Assembly: GCF_030848565.1 (NCBI RefSeq)
Contig: NZ_JAVDDV010000004.1
Location: 62,001-126,000 of the forward strand
Length of the DNA: 64,000 bases
Direction of reading: 5' to 3'
Origin: Natronolimnohabitans sp. A-GB9
GTDB taxonomy: Archaea > Halobacteriota > Halobacteria > Halobacteriales > Natrialbaceae
The notes below the pieces were generated by a model. That model saw only the letters and a list, made by a program, of their open reading frames with translations, searched no databases and had not been told where the DNA came from. Each line of letters starts with the position of its first letter. Position 1 is the first letter of the stretch. Position numbers and translations under genes: made by a program. Below, in pieces: positions 55,297 through 63,715 of the stretch.

Positions 55297-56363
55297 TGCC
55301 ACACGAATGTACGACCTGCGGCCGGACGTTTCCCGACGGCTCCAAGGAGATGCTGTCGGGCTGTCCGGACTGTGGCGGGAACAAGTTCCAGTTTGCACCC
55401 GCCGGCCAGGTGTCAGCGGATACGGCTGAGACCGCCGAGTCGGCCGACGTCGCCGAGTCGGCGGATTCGACCAGCAGATCCGGGTCGACTGACACCGCTG
55501 GCACCGTCGAACGTGCTGCGAAGACTGTTCGCGGGTGGGTTTCGTCGAACTCCGGGCAAGCTTCGGATTCACAGACGACCGACGATCCGCAGTCAGCCGT
55601 CGATACGACGCCGCCAGCCGCCAACGGTCGCTCGGAGAGCAGCGAGATTGCACCTGCCGGACGCGAGGAGACTCCACGCGAAAGCGACCGTCCGGACGAT
55701 GATCGGTCCTGGCCCTCGAGCGACGAGTCTGCTGAGCCGGAATCGACCGCCGAAACGGCGGCGTTCGACGAGTGGCCCGAAACCGCTCGTCGACCCGAGG
55801 ATCGGTCGGACGCGGCGGCGAACGATCCGACGCCGACGGACGGTCCGACGCCGGGGGCTGGTTCCACTCGAACCGAAGGCGACAGCGATGGTGGCGCCGC
55901 GCCGGCACAGTCGGCGTCCCGCCCACGATCTCGCTCTGACTCCCCGACACCGTCTCAGTCCGACGGCACCGACTCGAGTGAGGGCGGTGACGGATCGATC
56001 ATGGCCGACAGCGAAGACGCGGCCCAGGCTGACGCCCGGAGTGCGATCGTTCAGACGGACGATCTACCCGACGAGACGGACGCACACGATCGAACCGCAA
56101 CGAGTACGGACGAGACCGACGTCCCGCCGTCGGAACGCGGCCGCGTCGTCAGCGAACCGTCGGGAGAACAGCCCTCGATCGAGGAACTGCGTGCAGAACT
56201 CAACGAGCAGTTCGAGAGCATCAAGATCGTCAGCCCCGGCCAGTACGAACTCAACCTGATGGAGCTGTACAACCGCGAGGAGTACATCATCTCGCTCCAG
56301 GAAGACGGTCGGTACGTGATCGACGTCCCGGATTCGTGGCATGCGGAAGACGACGAGGAGTGA
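55296..56363 (+). CDS. arvC: OapC/ArvC family zinc-ribbon protein
   Basis: A 355-residue protein. An N-terminal zinc ribbon (CTTCGRTF, then CPDCGGNKF, residues 4-29) is joined by a low-complexity acidic linker of about 230 residues to a conserved C-terminal domain (about 290-350: PSIEELRAELNEQFESIKIV, then YNREEYIISLQEDGRYVIDV). Third gene of arvABC. The linker is much longer than needed and very Asp/Glu/Ser/Thr-rich; an ORB-like sequence (55862-55880) lies within it. Confidence 0.88.
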   Translation: MPHECTTCGRTFPDGSKEMLSGCPDCGGNKFQFAPAGQVSADTAETAESADVAESADSTSRSGSTDTAGTVERAAKTVRGWVSSNSGQASDSQTTDDPQSAVDTTPPAANGRSESSEIAPAGREETPRESDRPDDDRSWPSSDESAEPESTAETAAFDEWPETARRPEDRSDAAANDPTPTDGPTPGAGSTRTEGDSDGGAAPAQSASRPRSRSDSPTPSQSDGTDSSEGGDGSIMADSEDAAQADARSAIVQTDDLPDETDAHDRTATSTDETDVPPSERGRVVSEPSGEQPSIEELRAELNEQFESIKIVSPGQYELNLMELYNREEYIISLQEDGRYVIDVPDSWHAEDDEE

Positions 56364-56389
56364 CCGGCCGTCGGACACCGCCTGACTCT

Positions 56390-56475
56390 CCCACCCCCTC
56401 ATTTCGACTGCAAATCGCCACCGAACCTATCTTACGGGTCGAACCGGTAGCCATTCGTTTCCATGTGAAACAGTC
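56390..56475. other. ORB-like boxes downstream of arvC
   Basis: On the minus strand TTGCAGTCGAAATGAGGGGG, then TGGG (56413 down to 56390) has the core and G-string with a few mismatches. TTTCCATGTGAAAC (56458-56471) is a second core without a G-string. They are 2.5 kb from the main origin, between arvC and the next gene. Confidence 0.4.
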
Positions 56476-56656
56476 CTATGGCAATCTCTCGTAACCGATC
56501 GAGTATCGCTCGAGCCGCTACGGATGGAATCCCGTTGAGGTGGAGACGATACTCGAGGTGTACTCGGCGGCTCTCTCGCGTGCTCGAGTGTCGTACTCAG
56601 TCCTCGTTTCGGGAGAGAAAGATGGATTTAAGCGATATGCCTGATTGTCCACACGT

Positions 56657-56746
56657 ATGAGCACCCCAACCAAGGTCGTTCTCGTCACGATCGTCGTATC
56701 AGTGCTGCTGTCGCTGCTGGCCGTCGCACAGAACGTCCTCGTCTGA
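56657..56746 (+). CDS. 29-residue membrane peptide
   Basis: A short frame encoding MSTPTKVVLVTIVVSVLLSL then LAVAQNVLV. It is almost wholly one hydrophobic helix with a short positively charged N-terminus. Its TGA overlaps the ATG of the next gene (TGATG), which supports real translation. Too short for routine gene calling. It may be a small membrane subunit or a leader for the downstream gene. Confidence 0.55.
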   Translation: MSTPTKVVLVTIVVSVLLSLLAVAQNVLV

Positions 56747-57528
56747 TGTTCGAGGCGCGCGAGCTCTCGGGTCCGGTCACAGCGATCCAGGAGGAACACG
56801 CACCCGACGCGCAGGTGTACGACTGTGATCGTGATTTCGAGACGCTACCGCCGGCACAGGCGGAGGACCTCGGACTCGTCGTCGACGCTCTCGAGCCCGC
56901 GAGCTACCCTGCCGACTGGCTGCCAGCGGACGCGCCACAGCTGTTGGCTCGGTACGCGAGTTCGGATCTGACGATCGGGATGCCCGGCGACGGCAGCGTC
57001 GCCTGGACGCGCCAGACCGAACCGCCGGTCGTCCTCGTGAAACCGCGCGTCGAGGGCTCGCCCGAACCTTTCGTCGACTTCCTGCTCGCCGAGGCACTCG
57101 TCGAAGTGGGTCTCGAGGTGCCCGAACACTTCCTCGGATTCTTCGAAGACAGCTACCTCGACCTCGATCGGGCCGTTGCGCTCGATTCCAACGGCACCTA
57201 CCAGGTCGCCGCGGCGCTGTACGACGGCTGGGTCGGACTACAGACGCGCGAGGTCTTCGCCGACTGGCACGGCGACCACCCCGAACTCGCCGACGCCTGG
57301 CAGGACGCGGGTACTCGACTCGAAGACCGGGTCTCGGGACTGCCTCGAGCGGTCGCCCGTGGTGAGACGGACTTTGCCGACGCGACGGAACTGGCGTGTG
57401 CGGCGATCAAACACGCGATCGAACTCCCGGCACCGTTTGCGGCACTCGATACCGAGGCCTACCGGGACCACGGCCCCGACTACGCAGTTCGCTGGGCGGA
57501 GAAGACGTTCGAATCGCTTACGGACTGA
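56746..57528 (+). CDS. Haloarchaeal protein of unknown function (DUF7089-like)
   Basis: A 260-residue acidic soluble protein: MFEARELSGPVTAIQEEHAP at the start, and PPVVLVKPRVEGSPEPFVDF, VEVGLEVPEHFLGFFEDSYL in the middle, with a helical C-terminal part. I connect it with a conserved haloarchaeal DUF but cannot name a function. No metal or nucleotide site is visible. It is translationally coupled to the 29-residue membrane peptide. Confidence 0.7.
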   Translation: MFEARELSGPVTAIQEEHAPDAQVYDCDRDFETLPPAQAEDLGLVVDALEPASYPADWLPADAPQLLARYASSDLTIGMPGDGSVAWTRQTEPPVVLVKPRVEGSPEPFVDFLLAEALVEVGLEVPEHFLGFFEDSYLDLDRAVALDSNGTYQVAAALYDGWVGLQTREVFADWHGDHPELADAWQDAGTRLEDRVSGLPRAVARGETDFADATELACAAIKHAIELPAPFAALDTEAYRDHGPDYAVRWAEKTFESLTD

Positions 57529-57644
57529 TACGGACTGGCGTCAGTACCGACACACCCGCGATCTGACTATGGGTGTGTCGGACGGTCGGGATAGGAGACC
57601 GACGAGTAGAACCGTTCTCGATCGGCGCGAAAAAATCGAACCAG

Positions 57645-58223
57645 CTAGAACTCGGTGTCGATGCTCCCGTCCTCGTCGAGGTCGACGATCCCGTTGAACA
57701 GTTCGCGGAACCGGTCGACGACGTCCTCGCTGTGGGGCTCTTCGGAGACGTGGAAGAGGCCGACGGCGTCGTACTCCTCGAGCAACTCGAGGATGCGTTC
57801 GACCGCCTCGATGGCCTCCTCGTCACCGGCGTAGTAAGCGAGCTCGGTAACGGAGTCGAAACTCAGTCGGAGCTTGCCGTCGTGACTGTCGAGAAAGCCG
57901 TCGATGTGCTCGACGATGCCGTCGACGTCGTCGGGCGCGGCGACGTAGTGGACGGTGTCGCTCTGACGGCGGGAGTAGCCCCGTTCGATGCTCAACGTAT
58001 CAAGGATTTCGGCACAGTCCTCGTCGACGTCGTAGTGCTCGAGTTTCTGTCTGACTTCGCGGGCCGTCGTTCGAGTGGAGACGACGAGGAAGTTGTCGGT
58101 GTCGGCTTTGAGAAAGTCGGTGTCGATGCGATCGGTTTCTCCCGTGCTCGGGTGCAACAGCAACACGCCAGTCCCGCCCGGTACCGTCTCCGGTGTCCCG
58201 TCGATTTCGAGCGAATACTCCAT
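57645..58223 (-). CDS. RecA/KaiC-fold protein without a P-loop
   Basis: A 192-residue protein with the outline of haloarchaeal KaiC/RecA-like domains: VPGGTGVLLLHPSTGETDRI near residue 13 takes the Walker A position but the G-x-x-x-x-G-K-T is lost (HPSTGETD). KLRLSFDSVTELAYYAG has the Walker B-like hhhhDS pattern, and the last part (AVGLFHVSEEPHSEDVV) fits the end of the fold. ATP hydrolysis is unlikely. The ATG at 58223 is used. Function unknown; regulatory roles are usual in related haloarchaeal families. Confidence 0.6.
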   Translation of the reverse strand: MEYSLEIDGTPETVPGGTGVLLLHPSTGETDRIDTDFLKADTDNFLVVSTRTTAREVRQKLEHYDVDEDCAEILDTLSIERGYSRRQSDTVHYVAAPDDVDGIVEHIDGFLDSHDGKLRLSFDSVTELAYYAGDEEAIEAVERILELLEEYDAVGLFHVSEEPHSEDVVDRFRELFNGIVDLDEDGSIDTEF

Positions 58224-58304
58224 ACTGACCTGAACAACTTTCGGCACCGACTTAATAGTCCCGTCTGCGGTTATCACGGACGAAACCAATAGCAAGGGCT
58301 GCGA

Positions 58305-59909
58305 TCAGGCGTTTTCCTGTCGCAGTATAATCATCATCGAGAGCCCCGAGACGAGCAGGATAACGAACGCAGGAACGGCGGCGTGACTCATGTAGGCCGC
58401 CTCTTCGGCGCGCCAGATGTGTGTAACGAGCGTATCGAACCCGGTCGGCCGGAGCAACAGTGTCGCTGGTAGTTCCTTCATCGTCGTCAGGAAAACCAGT
58501 GCTGCTCCAGCGACGATTCCCGGCGCGATCAGCGGTAGTGTTACCTTTCGGAACGTTTCGACATTACTCTTACCGAGGGTTCGGGAGGCCTCCGTGAGTT
58601 TCGGGTTGACCTGTAAAATTGCGGTTCTGGTCGAGCCGACTGCCTGTGGCATGAATCGAACGACGTAGGCGAAGATCAACAGCGGAAGTGTCTGGTAGAG
58701 AAATCCAGCGTAGTTGGCGCCGAAGAATACGAGCGCGAGACCGATGACGATACCGGGAACGGCGTAGCCGACGTAGGTCGCCCGTTCGAACACTTCGCTG
58801 AGACGCGTCTTGTAGCGGGCGGCGAGGTACGCCACCGGCAGGGCAGCCAGTGCGGCGACGATAGCCGCTGCGGTGGAGACGGCTGCCGAGTTGAACGCGT
58901 ACTTCCACTGGAACTGGAGGGCCTGGACGCCGCTTGTCGCCCCACCGAAAAACCACGACGTGAAGACAACTACGGGAAGGACGATCGTCGCAGCGAACAC
59001 GAGGACACACGCGGCCAACGCCGGCCAGCGCCAGACTCCCAGTTCGACCGTAAACCCTTGGCTGCCACTCGAGTCAGTGTAGACCTTCTCCTGGCCGCGA
59101 ACTTTCGACTCGAGCGCGAGAATGAAGACGGTGAGGACGATCAACTGGATCGAGAGCATAGCGGCGTAATCGTAGTTGCCGCCGCGCTCTTCGACGTAGA
59201 TCTGCCGGGTGAACACGTCGAGTTGCATGAAGGCAGGTGTCCCGAAGTCCGAGACGGCATACAGCGCAACGAGCAACGCACCGGCGGTGATCGCCGGCCA
59301 GATTTGGGGGAGCGTCACGCGGCGGAACGTCTCTCGATAATCGTGTTCGAGCGTCCGTGCTGCGTCGACCAGTCTCGTATCGAATGTTTTCAACGCAGCT
59401 CGCGTCGTCAGATAGACGTACGGATAGGTATAGAGCGTAATCGCGAGGATTGCACCGTGAATCCCGTAGATTTCGGGGAGTTGTTCGACGCCGAAGGGCT
59501 CGAGTAACGACTGTAACTCTCCGCGGGGACCGAACGCGGAGATGTACGCGAGCGCGCCGAGATAGCTGGGTATCGCCAGTGGGAGCGCGATAACGACGGT
59601 CCAGAACCGTCTAAACGGCAGATCGGTGCGAACGGTGAGCCAGGCCAGTGGGACGCCGATGAGAACCGAAAACACCGTCACGCCGACCATTAGCAGAACG
59701 CTATTGAGGACGATCTCGAGCGAACGGGGCCGAAGAAGGATGTCAGTCGCACGGCCGAAGTCGACACCGAACGCTCGCAAAAAGATCCAGGAGAGCGGAA
59801 AGACCATCAACGCGGCGACGGCGCCGCTGAGGAGTGTGAGTCCGAGCGCGTGGTCTCTTCGATCGAAAATCGACGAAGAGTTCTCGGACGTTGAGACGGA
59901 GTCGCTCAC
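58305..59909 (-). CDS. Iron(III)-type ABC transporter permease (FbpB/ThiP family)
   Basis: A 534-residue permease with about 12 membrane segments, formed by two fused BPD_transp_1 halves. Each half has the EAA loop (AARTLEHDYRETFRRVTLPQ near residue 183 and EASRTLGKSNVETFRKVTLP near 440). It pairs with the iron-binding protein encoded upstream, 83 bases away on the same strand. The ATPase gene is not in this window. Family: AfuB/FbpB/SfuB, possibly thiamine. Confidence 0.9.
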   Translation of the reverse strand: MSDSVSTSENSSSIFDRRDHALGLTLLSGAVAALMVFPLSWIFLRAFGVDFGRATDILLRPRSLEIVLNSVLLMVGVTVFSVLIGVPLAWLTVRTDLPFRRFWTVVIALPLAIPSYLGALAYISAFGPRGELQSLLEPFGVEQLPEIYGIHGAILAITLYTYPYVYLTTRAALKTFDTRLVDAARTLEHDYRETFRRVTLPQIWPAITAGALLVALYAVSDFGTPAFMQLDVFTRQIYVEERGGNYDYAAMLSIQLIVLTVFILALESKVRGQEKVYTDSSGSQGFTVELGVWRWPALAACVLVFAATIVLPVVVFTSWFFGGATSGVQALQFQWKYAFNSAAVSTAAAIVAALAALPVAYLAARYKTRLSEVFERATYVGYAVPGIVIGLALVFFGANYAGFLYQTLPLLIFAYVVRFMPQAVGSTRTAILQVNPKLTEASRTLGKSNVETFRKVTLPLIAPGIVAGAALVFLTTMKELPATLLLRPTGFDTLVTHIWRAEEAAYMSHAAVPAFVILLVSGLSMMIILRQENA

Positions 59910-59992
59910 GGAGGATCGTTACCAGTGGACTGATTTATGGCTTCCTAACTCGCCGGTATGGCTGGCCGTACCGATTTGACTGGTAGCAGTCA

Positions 59993-61036
59993 TTAGAGAA
60001 CGCCGACGTCCCGAAGCAGGTCCTGTGCGGGCTCGACGTCTGCAAGCTCGTTCAAGTCGAACGACGGCGGGTTAAGTTCGTCCAGTTGGGGCATGTCGCC
60101 GACGTACTCGACGTCGTCGATGACGGGATATTCGGCGTTGAGATCGACGAACTCCTCCTGTATTTCCGGCGAGATGACTGTCTCGACGAACTCCTGTGCG
60201 AGGTCCATCTCGTCGGTCCCGTCGACGATGGCAACACCGGAAACGTTGAACAGGGAGCCGACGTCGCCGTCGGTGTAGGTCACGTTGATCGGGGCGTCCT
60301 CGTCGTCCTCGAGGTGGCGACCGACGTAGTAGTGGTTGACGAATCCGACGCTGATCTCGCCGTCGGCGATAGCCTGTGGTGTCGCCATCCCGCCTTCGTA
60401 GCCGGTGATTCCGAGGTCCTGTAATCCCTCGATCCACGCTTCCGTGTCGTCCTCGCCGTACTCGATCATCATCGCTCGAATGAACGAGAGAAACGAACCG
60501 GAGTCGATCCGCCAGCCCAGTTCGTCCTCGAATCGCTCGTCGTCGTCGAACGCAAGGATGTCGTCGGGAATGTCGTCGGCGTCCCACTCGTCCGTATTGT
60601 AGGCGATCGACCGCGTTCGTCCGGAGACGCCGGTCCAGGTTTCGTCAGGGTCGCGGTACTCCTCGGGAACGGTCTCGACGACGTCGTCGGTCAGTTCGGC
60701 CGTCAGTCCCTCGGCTTTGAGCTGGCCGAGAGTTCCCGAATCCTGCGTGTAAAACAGATCGGGGCGCTGATCCTCGCTTTCTTCGACGATCTGTCCGACC
60801 ATTCCGGCGGAGTCCCCGTATCGGTCGGCGATGGTAATTCCCATCTCTTCTTCGATCTTGCGGAAAATCGGTGAGATCTGCTCCTCAGATCGACCTGAGT
60901 AGATCGTGAGATCGCCGTCATCACCCAGACAGCCAGCGAGTCCGGTGAGCCCGGCCACGGAGACGCCCGTGGCGGCGAGAAACGGTCGGCGGCCGATCGT
61001 CGATCGCTGCGTCGAATCGCTGTCGCGCTGTTGCAT
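59993..61036 (-). CDS. Iron(III)-binding lipoprotein of ABC transporter (FbpA/AfuA type)
   Basis: A 347-residue substrate-binding protein. A Tat motif GRRPFLAATG and lipobox LAGC precede a type II periplasmic-binding fold: LTIYSGRSEEQISPIF, YGDSAGMVGQIV, FYTQDSGTLGQL, SGRTRSIAYNTDEW. These match the FbpA/AfuA group, which binds ferric iron. The DtxR-type operator over the promoter supports an iron role. The ATG at 61036 is six bases from the operator. Confidence 0.9.
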   Translation of the reverse strand: MQQRDSDSTQRSTIGRRPFLAATGVSVAGLTGLAGCLGDDGDLTIYSGRSEEQISPIFRKIEEEMGITIADRYGDSAGMVGQIVEESEDQRPDLFYTQDSGTLGQLKAEGLTAELTDDVVETVPEEYRDPDETWTGVSGRTRSIAYNTDEWDADDIPDDILAFDDDERFEDELGWRIDSGSFLSFIRAMMIEYGEDDTEAWIEGLQDLGITGYEGGMATPQAIADGEISVGFVNHYYVGRHLEDDEDAPINVTYTDGDVGSLFNVSGVAIVDGTDEMDLAQEFVETVISPEIQEEFVDLNAEYPVIDDVEYVGDMPQLDELNPPSFDLNELADVEPAQDLLRDVGVL

Positions 61037-61042
61037 ATCTAG

Positions 61043-61060
61043 TTTTAGGCTGACCTAAAA
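61043..61060. promoter_or_regulatory. DtxR/SirR-type iron-repressor operator at the iron ABC promoter
   Basis: TTTTAGGCTGACCTAAAA is a perfect 7-base dyad around CTGA. It has the TTAGG...CCTAA form of DtxR/IdeR/SirR sites. A TATA-like GGTATATG on the minus strand lies at 61063-61070, so the site covers the transcript start. Iron-loaded repressor would block transcription. Confidence 0.7.
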
Positions 61061-61183
61061 CACATATACCTTGCGATTATTTTTGGTTCTGCGTATGAAA
61101 AATGGACAACAGGAGCTGTTCGTTCGGCCTCTGCCCGATGCCCACGGGATTTCGGCCAACCTAAACCTCTCCAGATACATCTT

Positions 61184-61199
61184 TTTAGGCCATCCTAAA
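61184..61199. promoter_or_regulatory. Second DtxR-type operator
   Basis: TTTAGGCCATCCTAAA is a 6-base dyad of the same type as the site at 61043. A half-site CCTAAA is also present at 61160-61165. It lies about 85 bases before the methyltransferase ATG, so it may control that gene or the divergent iron transporter. Confidence 0.55.
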
Positions 61200-61282
61200 G
61201 AGTCTGTCGGTGGTACTGACGAGCCCGGTGTCACGTGTCTCGAGTCGAACTCGTTTTGCCCCCCGAGGGCGAGGACTCGAAT

Positions 61283-61963
61283 ATGAGCGTACGCGAGGAG
61301 TTCGATGAGTGGGCCGCGAGCGGTCGAGACAGAGGGATGGAGGAACGGCACTGGCACACCGCCAAACACGTACTGGCGCGGATGCCGGTCGAATCAGGCG
61401 AGACGATCCTCGATCTCGGCTGTGGGAGCGGCTACGCCGGGCGCGCGCTTCGGGACAACAAAGACGCCGGTCGCGTCTACGGGCTCGACGGCTCGCCCGA
61501 GATGGCACGCAACGCCGCGAGTTACACCGACGATCCGGCCGTCGGCTACGTCGTCGGTGACTTCGACGAGTTACCCTTCGCCGACGACTCGATCGACCAC
61601 GTCTTCTCGATGGAGGCGTTCTACTACGCCGTCGATCCAGTCCACACGCTCGAGGAGATCGAACGGATTCTCCGACCCGGCGGCACGTTCTACTGTGCTG
61701 TCAACTACTACGAGGAGAACGTCTACTCCCACGAGTGGCAAGAGAACATCTCGATCGAGATGACTCGCTGGGACCGCGATCAGTACCGCGAGGCTTTCCG
61801 CGAGGCGGGGCTCTACGTCGCCGAACAGGACAACGTCCCCGATCGCGAGATCACGATTCCAAGCGAAGCCCAGTTCCCGACCGAGGAGTGGGACAGCCGC
61901 GAGGAGATGGTCGAACGCTACCGTGAGCTCGGCACGCTGTTGACCGTCGGTGTGGCTCCCTGA
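61283..61963 (+). CDS. Class I SAM-dependent methyltransferase
   Basis: A 226-residue Rossmann methyltransferase. Motif I is ILDLGCGSGYAGRAL near residue 45, motif II VYGLDGSPEMARNA, and the later region GDFDELPFADDSIDHVFSME and RILRPGGTFYCAV are typical of the UbiE/Methyltransf_11 group. The acceptor is unknown. The ATG at 61283 is chosen. The DtxR-type site upstream suggests iron control and perhaps a role in siderophore or metal-related chemistry (inference). Confidence 0.85.
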   Translation: MSVREEFDEWAASGRDRGMEERHWHTAKHVLARMPVESGETILDLGCGSGYAGRALRDNKDAGRVYGLDGSPEMARNAASYTDDPAVGYVVGDFDELPFADDSIDHVFSMEAFYYAVDPVHTLEEIERILRPGGTFYCAVNYYEENVYSHEWQENISIEMTRWDRDQYREAFREAGLYVAEQDNVPDREITIPSEAQFPTEEWDSREEMVERYRELGTLLTVGVAP

Positions 61964-62008
61964 TACGAACGCTTTCGCTCGAGCAGACCGGTTTCGTCGG
62001 TCATGGGT

Positions 62009-62165
62009 ATACTTCCGGACGCCAGTATAGTAGCCACTGCAAGTCATTGCACACCTGATCGCCAGACGGATCGGTGATCAGTGTGTAAACCGTTGCAGTT
62101 GTTACTATAGGACACACCCGATCGCACCTCGAGTACGATCGGAGTGTGGTGTTGTTCGGCAGTAT
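62009..62165. repeat. Palindromic element A6 (compound) downstream of the methyltransferases
   Basis: The left end ATACTTCCGGAC and right end GTTCGGCAGTAT are degenerate A-type ends. Between them are two nested inverted repeats: GTAGCCACTGCAAG...TTGCAGTTGTTAC with CACACCTGATCGCC/GGTGATCAGTGTG inside, and CACACCCGATCG/CGATCGGAGTGTG. The right end shares its T with the stop (TTA) of the next minus-strand gene. Confidence 0.65.
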
Positions 62166-62935
62166 TAGTGTTTGCGAGCACCCAGGGAGATGCTCTTTAC
62201 GCCGTACGTCTGACACGCGTTCGCAGCCCGGCCGGAGATGAACTCGTACTCGGTGTTCTCCCGAACCTCCACGAGGTCGAAGCCGGCGCTTTCGATGAGT
62301 GACGTGTAGCTATCGACGTGTTCGGCCCCACCAATACAGGCAGCCCAGAGATCCGCATCGGCTTTGATGCTCTCGGGCAGTTGTCGTTCGCTGATGATGT
62401 CCGACAATGCGAGCCGTCCGCCTGGCCGCAACACCCGGTGAGCTTCTTCGAACACCCGGTCTTTCTCCGCCGAGAGATTGATCACGCCGTTCGAGATCAC
62501 GGCGTCGAACGAACCGTCCTCGAAGGGCACGTCCTCGATATATCCCCGGCGGAAGTCGACGTTGTGGAAGCCGTTTGCTGTGGCGAGAGCGTTGGCCTTC
62601 TCGACCTGCTCGAGCGTCATGTCGATACCCGTGACCGACCCGGTTTCGGTGACGGCCATCGCGGCATAGAAGGCGTCCATCCCGGAGCCGCTGCCGAGAT
62701 CGAGCACGCCCTCGCGTGGTTCGAGATCCGCGAACTCGAAGCAGTGTCCGACACCTGCAAACGAGTCGATCGCCTCGTCGGGAACGTCGGTGAGGATACC
62801 CGGATCGTATCCGAGGCGTTCAGCGAGGTCACGGCCCGTCTCGAAGTGAAACTCCGCGTCGGCCGACTTCGCGACGGTCCGGTACATCGACTTCACCTCG
62901 CGCTCGAGTTTGTCAGTATCGAGTGATTCATTCAT
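62165..62935 (-). CDS. arsM: Arsenite methyltransferase-like SAM enzyme
   Basis: A 256-residue methyltransferase close to ArsM. SAM motif VLDLGSGSGMDAFYAAMAV is near 78 and GIDMTLEQVEKANALA follows; VISNGVINLSAEKDRVFEEA and LRPGGRLALSDI are typical for ArsM. Cys occurs near residue 65 (GVGHCFEF) and in AACIGGAEHV; a third is in ANACQTYGV. ArsM needs three for As(III) binding, and the placement here is only partly canonical. OsmC follows the same direction upstream by 13 bases. Arsenite resistance is the likely role; other metalloid or thiol acceptors are possible. Confidence 0.65.
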   Translation of the reverse strand: MNESLDTDKLEREVKSMYRTVAKSADAEFHFETGRDLAERLGYDPGILTDVPDEAIDSFAGVGHCFEFADLEPREGVLDLGSGSGMDAFYAAMAVTETGSVTGIDMTLEQVEKANALATANGFHNVDFRRGYIEDVPFEDGSFDAVISNGVINLSAEKDRVFEEAHRVLRPGGRLALSDIISERQLPESIKADADLWAACIGGAEHVDSYTSLIESAGFDLVEVRENTEYEFISGRAANACQTYGVKSISLGARKH

Positions 62936-62948
62936 CGCTGGTCACCGG

Positions 62949-63551
62949 TTAGTCGTCGCCCGCCACCTCGGCAGGTGTATTGATGGTCATATCGACGTCC
63001 TGAGTGAGCGAGACGAGCGTGTAGACGGGTGCCCGTCGGGCCCATTCGTCGATCAGGTCCCGATCGAGATTTTCGCCGTCGATCTCGACCTCGGCGGTGA
63101 GGTTCTCGAACACCGAGTCGGCCTCTTTGAGTTCCTCGAGGCTGAAGAGAACTGCTGGGTCGAAATCGGTCCGGACGCGTGTCTCGAGGTGGTCGATGTC
63201 GATACCGTTGGCGACGGCGTTGATGGTGATACCGACGTTGATACAGGCGGCCAGTGCCGACAGCGCCGCTTCTACCGGTTCGAGTCGGTCGGTCCCGCCG
63301 ACCCACCCACCAGCATCCAATACCTCCTTCCAGGCACCGTAGGGAAGCGTGTATTCACGCGTTTCACGAGCGATCGTCTCACCCCCGAGCTCGTAGCTAT
63401 CGACTTTCGCCAGGCTGTGTGCGGCCGTCCCCTCGTAGGTCGCGGCGGCCGCGAGGCCGAGTTGGACTTCGTCGGGATGGTCTGCCGCGTGGTCGACGAA
63501 CCCGCCGAGTGTTTCGAGGTCTATCCCGTGGATGACTTGTTCAGTTGTCAT
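62949..63551 (-). CDS. OsmC-family protein with one catalytic Cys missing
   Basis: A 200-residue OsmC/Ohr-fold protein. The first Cys is in ALAACINVGITINA near residue 117. The second, usually in the K-C-P-V-H/S helix, is replaced: RRAPVYTLVSL. Peroxide reduction by a Cys pair would not be possible in the standard way. It precedes the ArsM-like gene (13 bases) and lies next to a FilR1-type regulator, so redox or metalloid stress is the likely context. Confidence 0.82.
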   Translation of the reverse strand: MTTEQVIHGIDLETLGGFVDHAADHPDEVQLGLAAAATYEGTAAHSLAKVDSYELGGETIARETREYTLPYGAWKEVLDAGGWVGGTDRLEPVEAALSALAACINVGITINAVANGIDIDHLETRVRTDFDPAVLFSLEELKEADSVFENLTAEVEIDGENLDRDLIDEWARRAPVYTLVSLTQDVDMTINTPAEVAGDD

Positions 63552-63715
63552 GGTGTTTCACGACACCCCTGCCAGAGATAGTACGAAGCGGAGGCTGTTG
63601 TAGCTACTTCGTGCTATTTCGGCAGGTACAGCCATGTTTTGCAGCTGTTGAAGAAACGTCAATAGCTGCCATTTGGAAACGAGTATGATGGGGAACAGAT
63701 AGCTTAAATAAATCG

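Noticed and set aside
61071-61286. 71-codon frame upstream of the methyltransferase
   Set aside because: It runs through the second iron operator and has no family similarity; treated as a regulatory region.
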